A DNA stretch of 41,454 bases from Oopsacas minuta. Taxonomy: Eukaryota; Porifera; Hexactinellida; Lyssacinosida; Leucopsacidae. Shown in pieces: positions 19,896 through 33,401 of this stretch. The notes beneath the pieces are model-generated. The model was not told where the DNA came from, searched no databases, and worked only from the letters and a program-made list of their open reading frames with translations. Each line of letters starts with the position of its first letter. Within the stretch, counting starts at the first letter, position 1. A program made the position numbers and the translations under genes. The stretch covers positions 1 through 41,454 of the forward strand of contig JAKMXF010000078.1 in NCBI GenBank assembly GCA_024704765.1, read 5' to 3'.

Positions 19896-21238
19896 CAGTC
19901 TGTTAAATCTTTATTTAGAATTGTTACTTAAGCCGAAAATTATTAGAGTCACAGTATGCATTGCCATATATGTCCCAAATTGAGAGTGAAGTAATAGATC
20001 TTAATAATTAATAGGATACCCGTTGCCCTCTACTAGTAGCTGGCATCTTCTGGGCATTGATTTCCAGTAAGGTTTGAGAAAGTCTGGTTGAATACAATTC
20101 CAGACCGCTTCTTAATTGAGTTACAGGTCTGGAATTGTCCTTGGGCCTAGCTTAAGTATCTCTCGCTTCACCCATGCGAATAAATTTTCAATGGGGTTAA
20201 GATCTGAACTTTGTGAAGGCCATAAAATCTGATTTGGTACATTTGTGCCAACCAGGTGCAGGGCTTTTGTGAGGTGTTTTAGATCACTATCCATCACCAA
20301 TCGCCAGTGACATTCATGATGTACCTATGCCTGAGTTATCAAATATCCTTCCATTATATCTAAAAACATTTCATTGTTCATATTGTTAGTGGAAAAGCAC
20401 AATGGGAATGTACCTATAGATGAGAATGAAGCCCACACTTGTATCTTTGGGACTGCTTCGTTGTACGGGCGATCCTTTTTTTGTTGGATTTTGTCCACAT
20501 CCTTAATCTTACCTTTGAGAGCCAGATTGACATCTCGTCAAGAAATATTATTTGGGCCCATTGTTTCTTCAGGTATTTGTACTTTTTTGCCCATTCTATC
20601 CTGTACAATCGATTTTTTCTCTAAGCGTAGGGATCTGGACAGGGTGAGGTTTGTTTTAAGATTGGTCCTTCAACACTCTCCGGACAGTCTGATAGGAAGC
20701 CTTATTACCTGTTCGACTTGCTAATGTTCGCTAAGAGAGGTATGGTTTACATCGTACCTGGTGAAGAATAGACACTTTGATGGAAGATCGTAAGCTATTG
20801 GGTCTCCCTGCGCCCTTTGGGTGAGACAGCGGTACACATTCATCTAATTGGCGTTTAACATTGTAAACTGTAGGTAAGGAAATTCTACAATTAACAGAGA
20901 TTTCCTTGGGGAAAAGCTTTCTGGATTGTAGAAGTGTCTTTACAATTTCCCTCTTCTCGTATTGAGTCATTTTCAGAGCTAATTGTCAAGTAGGGAAATA
21001 TTTAAGGTAAATAATAGTAATGGACGTCAAAATGAATTTTTAAATGACGAAATAATTAATATTAAAGAGTAAAATTTCCCAAAAAAATAAGATAACGACT
21101 TGGTTCAGGGAATTTTAGCAAAATATATCATTAAGCCATTATGGAAAGCGAAACACAAGTAGTTTGAGTGAAGTAAGACAAAGTTTTGAGCTTTTGTAAC
21201 AAAACATCTCCATTCAAAATAATTATGTAACAGACTGT
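19896..21238 (-). mobile_element. Complete Tc1-like element
   Basis: The ends share CAGTCTGTTA on the left and, inverted, on the right (CAGTCTGTTACAT). TA flanks at 19894-19895 and 21239-21240. The total of 1,343 bp is typical for Tc1. The TIR is short or divergent beyond ~12 bp. Confidence 0.85.
19996..20970 (-). pseudogene. Tc1-family transposase, frameshifted
   Basis: Starts at ATG 20970 with MTQYEKREIVKTLLQSRK, a paired-like helix-turn-helix (EISVNCRISLPTVYNVKRQL) and the GAGRPNSL linker. A later frame (20608-20414) includes IIFLDEMSIWLS with the first catalytic Asp and a Thr/Arg-rich turn. The C-terminal part in a third frame has [19 protein letters not shown], the end of the DDE domain with its Glu. 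At least two frameshifts and several stops separate the parts. The spacing between the second Asp and Glu is about 33, one short of the usual 34. Confidence 0.82.
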
Positions 21239-21491
21239 ATGTACAGTGTATTTATGAAACTCTAAATAGCATAGTAATTGAAAATGTTGTGAATGTGTTC
21301 AACAAAACTTTGAATTGTATTTAACAAAGGAAAGTCTTAGCAGTTACTAAAACAATTGCTTCATAATGGTAGCAGTCATTATGGAGGTAGATATTAAGAG
21401 AGCTTGAAACGTTCTTTCCCCTCTTAGGACTGCAACCTATGTGAGAAAGTTTCAGCCGTTCTCTATCCTTGAAGACAAAAATATGTTTCTA

Positions 21492-21619
21492 TCAGGGCGT
21501 TCAATAAGTCTTGCGGGTCATGATATATCTTAGGAATTAGTCAAGTAATATATCTAACTTACATATATTATAAGCCCAAATAGTTAAACTCCATACTGAA
21601 AGTTTCAAGCTCAAGCATT
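21492..21619 (+). mobile_element. mariner 5' end cut at an N
   Basis: It begins TCAGGGCGTTCAATAAG after TA (21490-21491) and follows the 8802 copy closely for about 120 bp. At the N (21620) the sequence changes to the middle of an unrelated Tc1 transposase, so the two are not one natural element. Confidence 0.85.
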
Positions 21620-21620
21620 N

Positions 21621-22042
21621 GTTTTCCAGGAAGACAACGATCCCAAACACACGTGCAACCTTGCTAAAGGATACATGGAGGAGAAAGGGATACATAGGAT
21701 GGATTGGCCTGCTTGTAGTCCGGATTTGAATCCGATCGAGAACCTCTGGTAGTGGATCAAGAGAGAAATCGATTTGAAGTCACCACGAAATTTAAATGAG
21801 CTGGAAAGGGAGCTAAATGAAGTATGGAATTATTTAGAACATGAATTTTTACATCCATTTGGTCATCGATGCCAAAAAGAGCCAAATTAGTACGGAAAGT
21901 AACGGAAGTAAGATAAATTATTAGGCCTACTATATTATTGATTGTTTAAGGATTCTAATAACATATTTAGAATAGAAATACACTAAATGTATTTGCAGCT
22001 AGGGAAAAACAAAGATCTTCCCAATTTCAAGTTGACAGACTG
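21621..22042 (+). pseudogene. Tc1-family transposase C-terminus and 3' TIR
   Basis: The frame opens directly after the N with [11 protein letters not shown], followed by [15 protein letters not shown]; 34 residues lie between the catalytic Asp and Glu (DD34E). A TAG interrupts the frame just after ENLW (~21752). The element ends at 22042 with a terminus that reads inward CAGTCTGTCAACTTGAAATT, followed by TA. The 5' half is missing at the N. Confidence 0.85.
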
Positions 22043-22044
22043 TA

Positions 22045-22600
22045 TATGTAAGTTTACATATGTAATCTGAATTAGTATGGTAACAAACTATCCATGGTTC
22101 TGTATACATTCACTATCCAACGCTTATTTAGGTTCAGAAATTCAAATATTATTAATTTATCAATTACGATTGCATAGGGCATGTTTTTTACATTCAAAGA
22201 AATTTTGGTTACAATGCAATGGTGTAACCAATACAATGGTCAAGAATTGGATGACCATTTAGAATAGTGACATCATAATAGGTTTGTAGTCAAACTTGCG
22301 CTGAACAACTAAATCAAATATTGGCAAGTGAATGTATGATGAATATGATCGAATTATGCTTCAAGTTAGTAAATATGGCCTGATATATTATACTTGAAGT
22401 ACAACCATCATCTCAAGACTATGATCACAAAAGGTAATTTCTCGCTTAAGTTTAATCAAAACTTAGGCTTTTGGCAGGTTTAAGAAGTTTACTGAACAAC
22501 CTCTCCACAGCAATTCCATGTGCCACTTTGTAGAATTAGTCCATTCTTAATTATCGGAACCGTGAATGTGGCTATTACACTTCAGATGGGACCATCCATG
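22045..22600. other. No gene recognised
   Basis: AT-rich; one short open frame at 22077-22262 has no motif or splice context. Confidence 0.45.
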
Positions 22601-22620
22601 ACGCGATTTATTGTGGTTAT

Positions 22621-22725
22621 ACAGGACCCCATATGACGCCATATATATTCCGGCTGGACCATCTTTTGCGCCGCATATGGGCCTGGCCCGGAGGGATAAC
22701 ATATGAGGCCATATAGGTCCTGCTG
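22621..22725. repeat. Small imperfect palindrome
   Basis: The left end CAGGACCCCATATGACGCC pairs with the inverted right end CAGGACCTATATGGCCTC. The whole unit is ~105 bp and could be a tiny MITE. No target duplication is clear. Confidence 0.5.
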
Positions 22726-22918
22726 ACTTACGATTGTGACCAATTACAGCATGATATTATAGGTATTCGTAAGAAATTATGAATAAATCATATAATTGAG
22801 TTTGAAATTTATTATTGTTATCATTCCTTTCTTGCTTCTAACGTAGGATCCAACCTATCATTTTCCATATGCTGGTCATCATATCGTTGTTTACGGTTAA
22901 TTGCAAAATATAGATATA

Positions 22919-23099
22919 CAGTGAGACCTCGTTAATGTGAACACATTTAATACGAATTACCTGTTAAGACGAACAGAATTTTACACGATTTTAGTCCATA
23001 TAATGGATATTCAATTGTTTTTACTCCGGTTAATACACTCCGGATAAGGGGCACAAATCTCGACTGTCCCTTCGTGTACGTATTAACGATGTTCTACAG
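22919..23099. mobile_element. pogo/Tigger-like MITE, 181 bp
   Basis: The left end CAGTGAGACCTCGTTAATG pairs with the inverted right end CTGTAGAACATCGTTAATAC. TA flanks at 22917-22918 and 23100-23101. The interior has the repeated AATACGAATTACC and CCGGTTAATACACTCCGG type blocks that are characteristic of Tigger-derived MITEs. It has no coding capacity. Confidence 0.7.
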
Positions 23100-23101
23100 T
23101 A

Positions 23102-23494
23102 GATGAGATAGAAAGATAAGCGATATTTTAAGAGAATGTCTGTCCACATAGTGATATTCTACAGGGGCCTCTACTGGATTAGGATAATAGTATCTGTAGT
23201 GAACATGACCCTAACGTAACATTGAGTGGTAAATTCAAATACTTTAGGGAAAATTCGAATTATTAAAATTCGTAATATGCTGTGCGTTCGCCATACATTC
23301 CTGGAATTAAGCATAGTACAAAATAGCCAAATTTAACAAATTAAGATCTTACAAATATGAAAATTTACTTAGTAAATACGAAAATTAATTAGTAAATTTG
23401 ATCATTTAAATTCTGATTCACCATTTTAATGCACCTATATTTGCATATTCTCAGTTGACTATTTCATGATTAATGAATAATTCATTATTTTCCA
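23102..23494. other. No gene recognised
   Basis: AT-rich. A small run of TACTTAGTAAATACG/TTAGTAAATTTG near-repeats occurs at 23367-23400. Confidence 0.45.
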
Positions 23495-23765
23495 GCTAAG
23501 CTTGCTACATTACTAGGCGACAAGTTAGTGCCTCGAATTGAGCTCAAATATGAAACAGCAACAGTTTTAGAGTTTGGGTGGCTACGCTGCTGGTTATACT
23601 CGGCACTTCGTGTCGCAGATATTATACTTTCTCAAAATTTTGATTTTGTGTACAGTGATGATGAAGTAACAATTCCAAGATAGAATTTATTGTGTGAAAA
23701 TTGTCAAGTCACCAGATGTATCATATTGAGGGGTACAAAATGTGACAATTACGTCATATTTCCGT
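23495..23765 (+). repeat. Dispersed repeat, copy 2 of 3
   Basis: It aligns by eye with 27810-28110 (shared TATACTCGGCACTTCGTGTC/TATACTCAGTACTTCGTGTC and a later CATATTGAG block). An open frame of 62 codons (starting KLATLLGDKLVPRIELK) follows a TTTCCAG, which looks exon-like, but its overlap with the repeat makes a host exon unlikely. Confidence 0.5.
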
Positions 23766-25597
<1,832 letters not shown>

Positions 25598-27719
25598 TCT
25601 CCAACAATTATTATAAATTTGATTAAATATTTCTTTCCAAATTCCTATCAACTGTATTCCATTTTAAAATTGTTATACATGTGAAAATCTTTGATCCAAG
25701 ACAGGCTAATAGTTTTGGAATTTCATTTGAACAAGAAAACTTTGCTTATCTTCTCTGCGCGGGTCAGGAACACTTGGTGTCCGGGCCGTGCTCTTGTATT
25801 TTTATAAATGATTTTAATATAGAGTTTTTAACTATATCTATCGACTTTAAAAACGACAAAAAGCGGCTAACATAATCTATTTTTCTGCTAACATATATTT
25901 CGCGTTTTCATTTACCAATTTTTTGCATTAACCGATCACAGCTGAAGTTTACGTTCGTAATGAGAAGGAATACTGAAATTTTATCACTTCGATTTATCCA
26001 ATTACCTCATCAAGAACGAGATTTAACACCTTTTGTCGTCATAAAATCACACATTTTCCCCCTTGTATTCGGTTGAATCACTCAAAGTCGCGGTTGCATT
26101 CGTAGTTTCACTCGTTGAATGCATTCATGATTCATATTGACCATGCTTAAGTGTTTATTCATGTACCCATTTATCTTTTCCACGAAATTATGAATTTTAA
26201 TATGTATTTAATTTTTAATTCTCTATTACCTCGAATAATTCCTAGGGCTATTATTTATTTCAAGCTCCTTTGAGTGGAAATTTTTGATTCTTGTGAGCAC
26301 GTTGACTTCTATATTCCTTACAAGATATGTCTTCACCCTAACAACAGGAGATAAATCAAATTGTGAGAGAAATGAAGGTTAACTCATAAGTTATTAGTTT
26401 TCAGGAGGCCGATAGGAGATTATTCGAGTGTAGCTATTATTCAACGTAATACTGGTATATTTATGCTTAATGTCAACAATTGTCTTTGATTTTTATTGGT
26501 CGATTAATATATAATATTTTATACATAGTTACATTAGATACAATTGGCATTTTAATTAAATTCCAAATTATATTGATTATATTATTGAGTATGAAACTAT
26601 AGTACGTAGTAGAAACATTAGCTAATTACTCCGTAAATTTCAACTAACAAACACGTTTAATAAATTGGCATAAGAAAACTTTGCGCTATTGGATCTATGA
26701 AGTAATATTTGCATTTAAATTAGCCTGTGTTAGACCCTGACATCTGATAGGAAATGTTTTCACTTGGTGAATCCTTAAATCTCAAATGTCCATACAAGTT
26801 GACACTTATCTCAGAAAGCTTCAGAGATATCGCTTAGATCTTATAATAGTTCCTAGATTCTTCCTTATTTTGTTAGACCCAGTGTTTCAAAAACCGTTTT
26901 GATTGCGTACCATCTTTTCGATTATTGTTGAAATCACTGACTCCTACTGGTCTGATTCACACCACCACGATTAAAATACAAAAGAATATTGCTCAATTCT
27001 TTATGAGTTTTATCATTTGGATTTGGTGGGACATGTAGCAGATGTGTCACTTTCTTGGAATGTCGGTACCATGGGAAGAATTCTGAAATTGTTTATGGAA
27101 TATTTACGCGTATTGAGAAATATATTCACGATTTCACTGCATATGTCATCTATTATGAACTTGCGTATGAATTTATCAGGTGCAGCAAACTGTCAGGCTG
27201 ATCGGGCTATGGCCTTACCACTGAACTCCCTTTCAATCCTATAGTATTGCTGAACCACTTAATTACAAATCATGTCCTGAACGCTATCGAACTAACTTCG
27301 CTACCCTTGTATTCAATATATGCCAATTCTGGCACATTTAACATAAATATTGATCATAATTCAACAAGAATTGTATCACGATTTTTCTGATGTATATTCT
27401 TATGTAAATCAGATAGGTAGGAGATTTCAAATTGCCATCAAAAGTAGTCGATCTCATTAAGAATGCTTCCTTATGTGACTGGAAAATTTGTGAGCTCATT
27501 ATCTATATAATTGATATCTCTGCTAAAAGAATTTATATCGGAAAATTTTGGATTTTCTGCCCTAAAATGTTCACAAGAATCGTCAAATAATTGTGGGGTT
27601 TATAATCGCTCTTATATATTATAACTCGATGATTTTTACTTTGCCCACTATACTATTACATATTATAGTGGTTCAGTTCTTAATTGCTTGACTTAGTATA
27701 TTAATATTTAAAAGGTATC
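25598..27719. other. No gene recognised (over 2 kb)
   Basis: AT-rich sequence downstream of the thiolase stop. Frames at 25681-25875 and 27017-27244 lack motifs and splice context. No transposon ends were identified. Its first part would be 3' untranslated sequence. Confidence 0.5.
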
Positions 27720-28190
27720 TCCCTTGCTAGGTCGCTGCGCAACGGGCGGACTTATCTTTGAGCTTTGCGCCTTGTCTAGCTTAAGTATTAAATAGCAAAA
27801 TTTGGCAGTGCTTTTTGGTTGCTAAGCGACGAAATATACTCAGTACTTCGTGTCTTCATTTAAAGAAATAGCTGAAATTTAATTATCTGCTGTCGATCCA
27901 AATTACATTTAATAACCTACTGTGGAATACTCGAGCCGCGAAGTGGCTTGTGGTGACTGATCTCGACACATTGTGTTTGGATTATTATGAAATTCTAAAA
28001 AACGAAATTCGTGAAATTTATATATATATCTGTCCAGTCGTGATGACGTTATAATCCCAAGATGAGTTCTCATTTGGCCAAAATAATAACATCAGAACAT
28101 TTGGCATATTGAGAGCTACCTGTTGTTTAGATTATATTTTTCTGTCATGTATATAAACTGAGCTGTGGCAAATATTGAGATTTGTCGAAC
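27720..28190 (+). repeat. Dispersed repeat, copy 3 of 3 (longest)
   Basis: It includes GC-rich short runs such as GGTCGCTGCGCAACGGGCGG, unlike its AT-rich surroundings, and two internally similar blocks (ACTCAGTACTTCGTGTC at 27839-27855 and ATCTCGACACATTGTGTTTG at 27960-27979). The right part matches 7090-7400 and the middle matches 23560-23760. Confidence 0.55.
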
Positions 28191-29118
28191 ATCCAATAGG
28201 TGTCAATGGTGACATTATTTCGTCAAGAGTGCGAATTTCTTCCAAGACTTGCCCAAGCCAAGCCCAAAATACCCCTCTATGCCAATATCAGCCCTAGTTG
28301 TCTTGCAGTTTTTTTAATCAATTCCGTACACACAAACATGCATCACATATACATACACATAGATTTATTGAGTTTTAAGAGTATAGCTCTGTGTATACGC
28401 ACTCCTATTCTTATATTTAGAAATGCGACACCAAATTAGGCATGTATCCTGGTTGTGACTTCCCACCTGACATTTGAAATTTTCTTATGTGTATATTTTC
28501 AAGCCTTGAAACACCTCTGTATTTCACACAATCAGATTGTACTGGTTAAGTGAATTTACATCTAGGCATAAATCGGTATTTTTGAGTATATGTAATTCTA
28601 TTAGTTCTAAAATGTATTTGTATTGAATATAGACTGTAATTCAACTGGTCAATACATTCTTTTGAATATATATACATTTATTTATCATATGATTAATTAT
28701 TCATATTTTACGCTTTGGTGAACATTCAAAATAATACTAGAAATTAGCTTCCACTTGTTAAATTGGGGCAAACAGGTGCGTAGGATTCGGTTTTGGCATT
28801 TTCATTCAGTTTTATCTTTCTTTGCTAAATGGATATTTAGTAGAATGATTAGTTTCAATACTCTACTGAAAATAAATTTGTTAACATTTAAGTCAGCACA
28901 GACGGTGATTTGAGATAATTTATTTGTTCGGAATTTATTGAGAACTTGGCATGTGGAATATAATAAGGCTAAGAACAAGTTCCAAGATCTAGGCGTTATC
29001 TCTTAAACACTGAGAGATAGCCGTCAAAATATATTGGTCAATCGGATTTGAAGGTTTAACACTGTTTAATTTGAGTGCAGAAACCTACTCAATAGTTCCC
29101 ATTCCTTAAACATGTAAC
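28191..29118. other. No gene recognised
   Basis: A frame at 28200-28439 overlaps an alternating CA/TA stretch (28325-28370) and looks like chance. The rest is AT-rich with no repeats I could match. Confidence 0.45.
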
Positions 29119-29120
29119 TA

Positions 29121-30440
29121 CAGTAGTGGCCAAATTAATTGCAACAAGAGGAGCAATTAATTTGGTCACATATTTTACACGCCGTATTGCCTTGTTTGTT
29201 CTATTAACATTTAATATGAGCACATTTGCTCTTCATAACATCTACAATGCATTTAGGCATAGACATTACTAGTTTTCACTAATTTTCTGAATTTCTGGGT
29301 CACTTTTCCACACCTCGACAACAGATTTTATAACCTTTTCCTTGGTGGTGCAATCAAGATTTTGCAAACGACTCTTTACAATGGCCCAGAGGTTTTCAAT
29401 CGGTGCAATATCAGGGGAGTTTCCTGGCCACGCCATAACTTTGATGTTGCTTGCTTCGTAATGCCTCTGTACCACCTTGGAAGTGTCGCATGGGGCTAGA
29501 TCCTGTTACAGAACACAATCTCCATTTGGAAAGTGTTCTTGGAGCTGGGGTTTGATTCTGCTGTCAATAACATCCATGTACTTGGCGGAGTTCATCATGC
29601 CTTCGCATATGTGCAATTGTCCCGTGCCCTGGGCATTGAAGCAACCCCAAAAACATGACTTTTTCTGGATGTTTGACTTGCTGGTTGATATGAGCTGGAC
29701 GAATGAGGGATTTGGTAGCCTTTGCTGAACCTGCACATAAAAATATGATTCATCTGTGGTGAGGACCTGCAAATAACCTTTAGTAAGTTCCTGCTTTGGA
29801 AACATTTAGGTTATAAACATGAAATAACTTATTTTTTGCCAATTATCTAGCGTCTAAGTTCGGTGGTTCTTTGTCCATTTGAGCCGGCATTAGCACATGA
29901 CCTTGGTTAGCAGCTGGTTTTCTTTGGAGTGCAAGCCTTGCGTTCTCCATCGTAAAGTATGCGACGGATAGTCCGAGCGCTCACATCTAGCCCAAATTAT
30001 GCTTAATCTGATTCGGGAGGGCCTTGGGGTTTCCTACTAGCTGTAAGGACAATTCGCCTTTCTCACTTAGTGGTTTGCCACCGTCCACAGCATCCAGGCC
30101 GTTGAGTTTTAAAAAATTACCAGTTTCTTGGACTTTTTTTACATATTCTGACAACCTTGAAGTGACACGACATTCCAGAGCGATCTCTCGAACCGTTTTA
30201 CTCTCGTACTGACGCAAAGTTAATACTTTCTGCCTCATCAAGAGTGGAGTGTCCATAGCTAATCTTAGTCTGACTGTAAAATCTTAAATTCATGACTTAG
30301 ACAATATTGTAGATCTCCCTTTACATGTTTGTCATTATGTAATCAATAACTGGAGTCCTTCTATAACTGCACATAGATACCTAGTTGTAATGGTAAATAG
30401 AGTTAAACCTATCTTGGTGCAATTAATTTGGCCACTACTG
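29121..30440 (-). mobile_element. Complete Tc1-like element, DD34E
   Basis: The ends CAGTAGTGGCCAAATTAATT and its inverted copy (with TGCA following) form near-perfect ~25-bp TIRs, flanked by TA at 29119-29120 and 30441-30442. The element is 1,320 bp. Confidence 0.93.
29269..30256 (-). pseudogene. Tc1 transposase, DD34E, mildly damaged
   Basis: Starts at ATG 30256 (MDTPLLMRQKVLTLRQYESK) with a helix-turn-helix (TVREIALECRVTSRLSEYVKK). Stops and a shift follow in 29800-29990. The catalytic part reads LTTDESYFYVQ, FWGCFNAQGTGQLH, then a TAA exactly before QDLAP (29504-29509) where the family has QQD. The remainder is intact: WPGNSPDIAPIENLWAIVKSR and a C-terminal helix ending at 29269. Exactly 34 residues lie between the second Asp and the Glu. 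The TAA is one base away from CAA, so it looks like a recent nonsense change. Confidence 0.87.
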
Positions 30441-30442
30441 TA

Positions 30443-31098
30443 TCTGTATTATTTTATATTTATTCAATAATTATTCTATGTAATATTATTAACATGGCAG
30501 TTGGGTATATTTGTAGCCCTGTTTATTTTCTTAGTATGTTGAGTATTTTCTCAATAAATGAAACCTGAACTTCACTAAGGTATTTCTTGAAATTTCCATT
30601 CTTAGTATCACAAAAACGTCCTGATTAATAAAACGTGGTAGGTAATCGGTTCAATGAATAATCTCAAGTAAGAGAAGCTAGACATAAGAAGCAGCTCCAC
30701 AAATTGTGGGCTAATTAGTTAAGGTAAGCGGCACTGATCCGAAAACCCGTTAGCTGAAAGACCAAATTGCTTATTTTAAGAGTCATATTCCTACTAAATG
30801 GGCTTCCAGTCTCTAGCGTCAATTAGAACATGAAGGACCTCAACGAAATTGTGAATAATAAGAGCTCATTGCCGGTCCGAGCTTTCAGTGAGGTTTTAAG
30901 CCAAATCCGAAGAAAATAATAAGATCAATATATTAAAGTCTGCACTGTCTTTTCCTTCTTCGGAAAATTTTAAACATTTTCAATGAACACTAAGCAGACT
31001 CGTGAATCTTCCGCCATCCTTTACCTAACTATATACTCATGACCGGACAGTTAATGGAGGAAGAAAGAACCGTTATCGATATCTCGTAGATCCATATC
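30443..31098. other. No gene recognised
   Basis: No motif, terminal repeat or repeated block was found, apart from a poorly defined GC-richer stretch at 30690-30900. Confidence 0.45.
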
Positions 31099-31104
31099 TT
31101 CTAG

Positions 31105-31764
31105 AGGTAAACGGGACTTTCGTCTCAGGAAATTTATTATCCGGAAATTTGGTCTCTTGGAATTTTCGTATCCTTTAGCGGTTTTATTGTGTTTCTTTGT
31201 TTATAGAAAAACAAAAAAGTTGGATAATGTTACACAAGATCAAGATAAAAGGTAGAATGTTTGCCAAAATGGTGGTGTAAAGGGCTGGAGTTATAAGATA
31301 GGACGGGATCATCACGGTATATTTCTTAGATTAGCTAGCAAAAGGTTATATGAAGGGTTGATCGGGAATATTAATGCTAGACTAGATTCTGATGAATTTC
31401 TTGTTCTGATTAGCTATTTAATGGTCTGGGGTAGGAGATGTGTGTTTTATATAAGGTAGATGATGATGGCTAAGTTCCGAGCTATCATTAGCGTTGCTAA
31501 AGTCGACTGTAAGGGTCTAGGTGTTGTTCTGTTTGGGAAATTGGGACCAGGAATCTTTTTCGTATTTCAGCGGCATTTGTAGTATTTCTCTGTTTTATAG
31601 AATACTAATAGGAAGATTGATAATGTTGCCAAAGATCAATATATATGGTAGAAAAGTGCTAAATTCCAGATACTGAAGTTCCGAATGCGGGATTTCCAAG
31701 AGACCATTTTTCGAGACCAAATTTCCCGATACGAAATTTCCTGAGACGAAAGTTCCGCCATTCC
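31105..31764. mobile_element. Unclassified 660-bp inverted-repeat element with internal sub-repeats
   Basis: The left region ACTTTCGTCTCAGGAAATTT is matched inverted on the right (identical over these 20 bases, 31734-31753). Both arms are built of a GGAAATTTNGTCTC-like unit. The same 6 bases TTCTAG flank the unit at 31099-31104 and 31765-31770. A pair of direct sub-repeats lies inside (31171-31265 and 31560-31655, sharing GATAATGTT-CAAAGATCAA words). No transposase is encoded. Superfamily unknown. Confidence 0.75.
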
Positions 31765-31770
31765 TTCTAG

Positions 31771-32006
31771 AATCGAGAGGAATTCAAGATATGCTAAATT
31801 AGATTAGCACATTTTCTCTTTTTATTCAAGGTATTGATATGAAGAAAAATAAAGGAGCAAGTGACTTAAGGACGATCATCAGAGCTGATGGTAGTATACA
31901 GAAGTAGCATGTGCCAGGATACTAGTGCAACATGAAGCTACACATGGTTTACAACGTATTACAGACTGTAACTATGCGTATGAATCTTATTATTACGTCC
32001 TTTGGT
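31771..32006. other. Spacer between two non-autonomous elements
   Basis: Nothing recognised. Confidence 0.4.
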
Positions 32007-32253
32007 CAGTGGCGGATCTATGAGGGGTATGAGGGGTATGCATACCCCCCCACCAGCTTTGTTAAATTATTTATTTCGTCTACTCAGTACTTGTAGATTG
32101 AATACAGTACATGCCTTATTATGCCACAACCCTAATGAATTTATTTTCTCGACTATATACTTGTAATTCGGGAAATGTTCCTTCAATATTATTTCATTAT
32201 TGCCTACTGTAGTTATTAAGGAGCCATAGGAATATAATTCTGATATAGATTAA
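32007..32253 (+). mobile_element. Left half of the split non-autonomous hAT element
   Basis: Begins CAGTGGCGGATCTATGAGGG and continues with a GGGGTATGCATACCCCCC palindromic block, the usual style of this hAT end. CCTTTGGT precedes it. The final 136 bp equal 17403-17538. The element's other terminus is at 18060; see the entry at 17403-18060. Confidence 0.75.
32118..32253 (+). repeat. 136-bp exact direct repeat abutting an N (copy 2)
   Basis: Identical to 17403-17538 and ends immediately before the N at 32254. Confidence 0.95.
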
Positions 32254-33401
32254 NAAAATATAAACAGATTATCAAATAAGGGAATGAAGTATTCATTATA
32301 GTATTGGACTACTATAGACTAATAATAATAATCTGAAAAATGGTCGGTTAGTAAACAATACTGTTCGATTTATAACGACTTCAAACGAAGTACTGAGGAG
32401 GAAAAAACTTTTGACACACCCTATAGTCTCAAATCGTAAAGATAAGTTAAAAGTTTGCAATGTAGTATGTATGTACATATATAGTTGTCTTAAAGTTCAA
32501 TTACCTGAAAGGTTACCTGCGACAATCTCATTGGATACTTACGTTGCGAGATATCTTCAAAGTTTGGAGAACATAAGTGCAGTTAAAGTCTTTTTGATTT
32601 AGCCAGTTATTTCGAATGGTTTTAATAATGTGCACAAAATCGAACATCAAGTATAGAGAACGTAGATTATCGCTTAGGTGAACTACACATGACAAAATTT
32701 CTTTTCCATTGCCATGCAACTTGAAAAGGTTGACATTTAGAGGATAGTTGTATGATACAATTACATCAACGAAGAGGCTAAGTTGTTTTATATCTTTAAT
32801 TACTTGCACAGTAATAGGGAGTATATCAGAAGCTTTGAGGTTGACTAATGGGAGTAATCGTACAACCGAAGACCATTTCTTAGACAAACTTGATAGCATT
32901 AAATATAGAATTGTCTTGGCAGGTTCTATCACACTCAAAGATGGTGAATTTTCTGCATTACCATATCTTTTTCCACCTAAAGATAAAAAGGATTTACTAC
33001 AATATTATTACCTGTACAAGTTCTATAAACCTTTAAAGTCACTGTACTCAGCTAACCTTTATATGAAATGCCAGATTTGTGTGTATCTTATCCATAATTA
33101 GACAAAGATGACTTTCAAATTGATTAAAGCCACCCGTCTCAGCTTTTAAGGATGTTAGAAACTCAGTGCCCAAACAAAAACGAGAATATAGACGACGTAG
33201 TGATGACTCATGTGGCTAAGGTATACAGTCCATTTTACGTAGTTGTTATTACAGGCATGAGACGACAAATGAGACTTAAGTGAGAGAATCATCATGATCA
33301 TATTGTAGCGAATTCTAGTTATTAAAACAATCGAGTTCTCCAATTGACCCACGATATAGTGCAATTGAGTTATGAGAACTGGAAACTCGTGCATACCTAT
33401 A

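Noticed and set aside
20374-20724. Plus-strand frame of 116 codons
   Set aside because: It is the antisense of a Tc1 transposase read on the minus strand.
21492-22042. A single chimeric element with a mariner 5' end and a Tc1 3' half
   Set aside because: The switch is exactly at an N (21620) and the two ends have different TIRs, so it is an assembly join and not a natural fusion.
23495-23690. A 62-codon open frame after a TTTCCAG, first taken as an upstream exon of the thiolase gene
   Set aside because: It has no thiolase motif and overlaps a dispersed repeat also found at 27810-28110.
28200-28439. Plus-strand frame of 79 codons
   Set aside because: It includes a low-complexity CA/TA stretch and has no motif or splice context.
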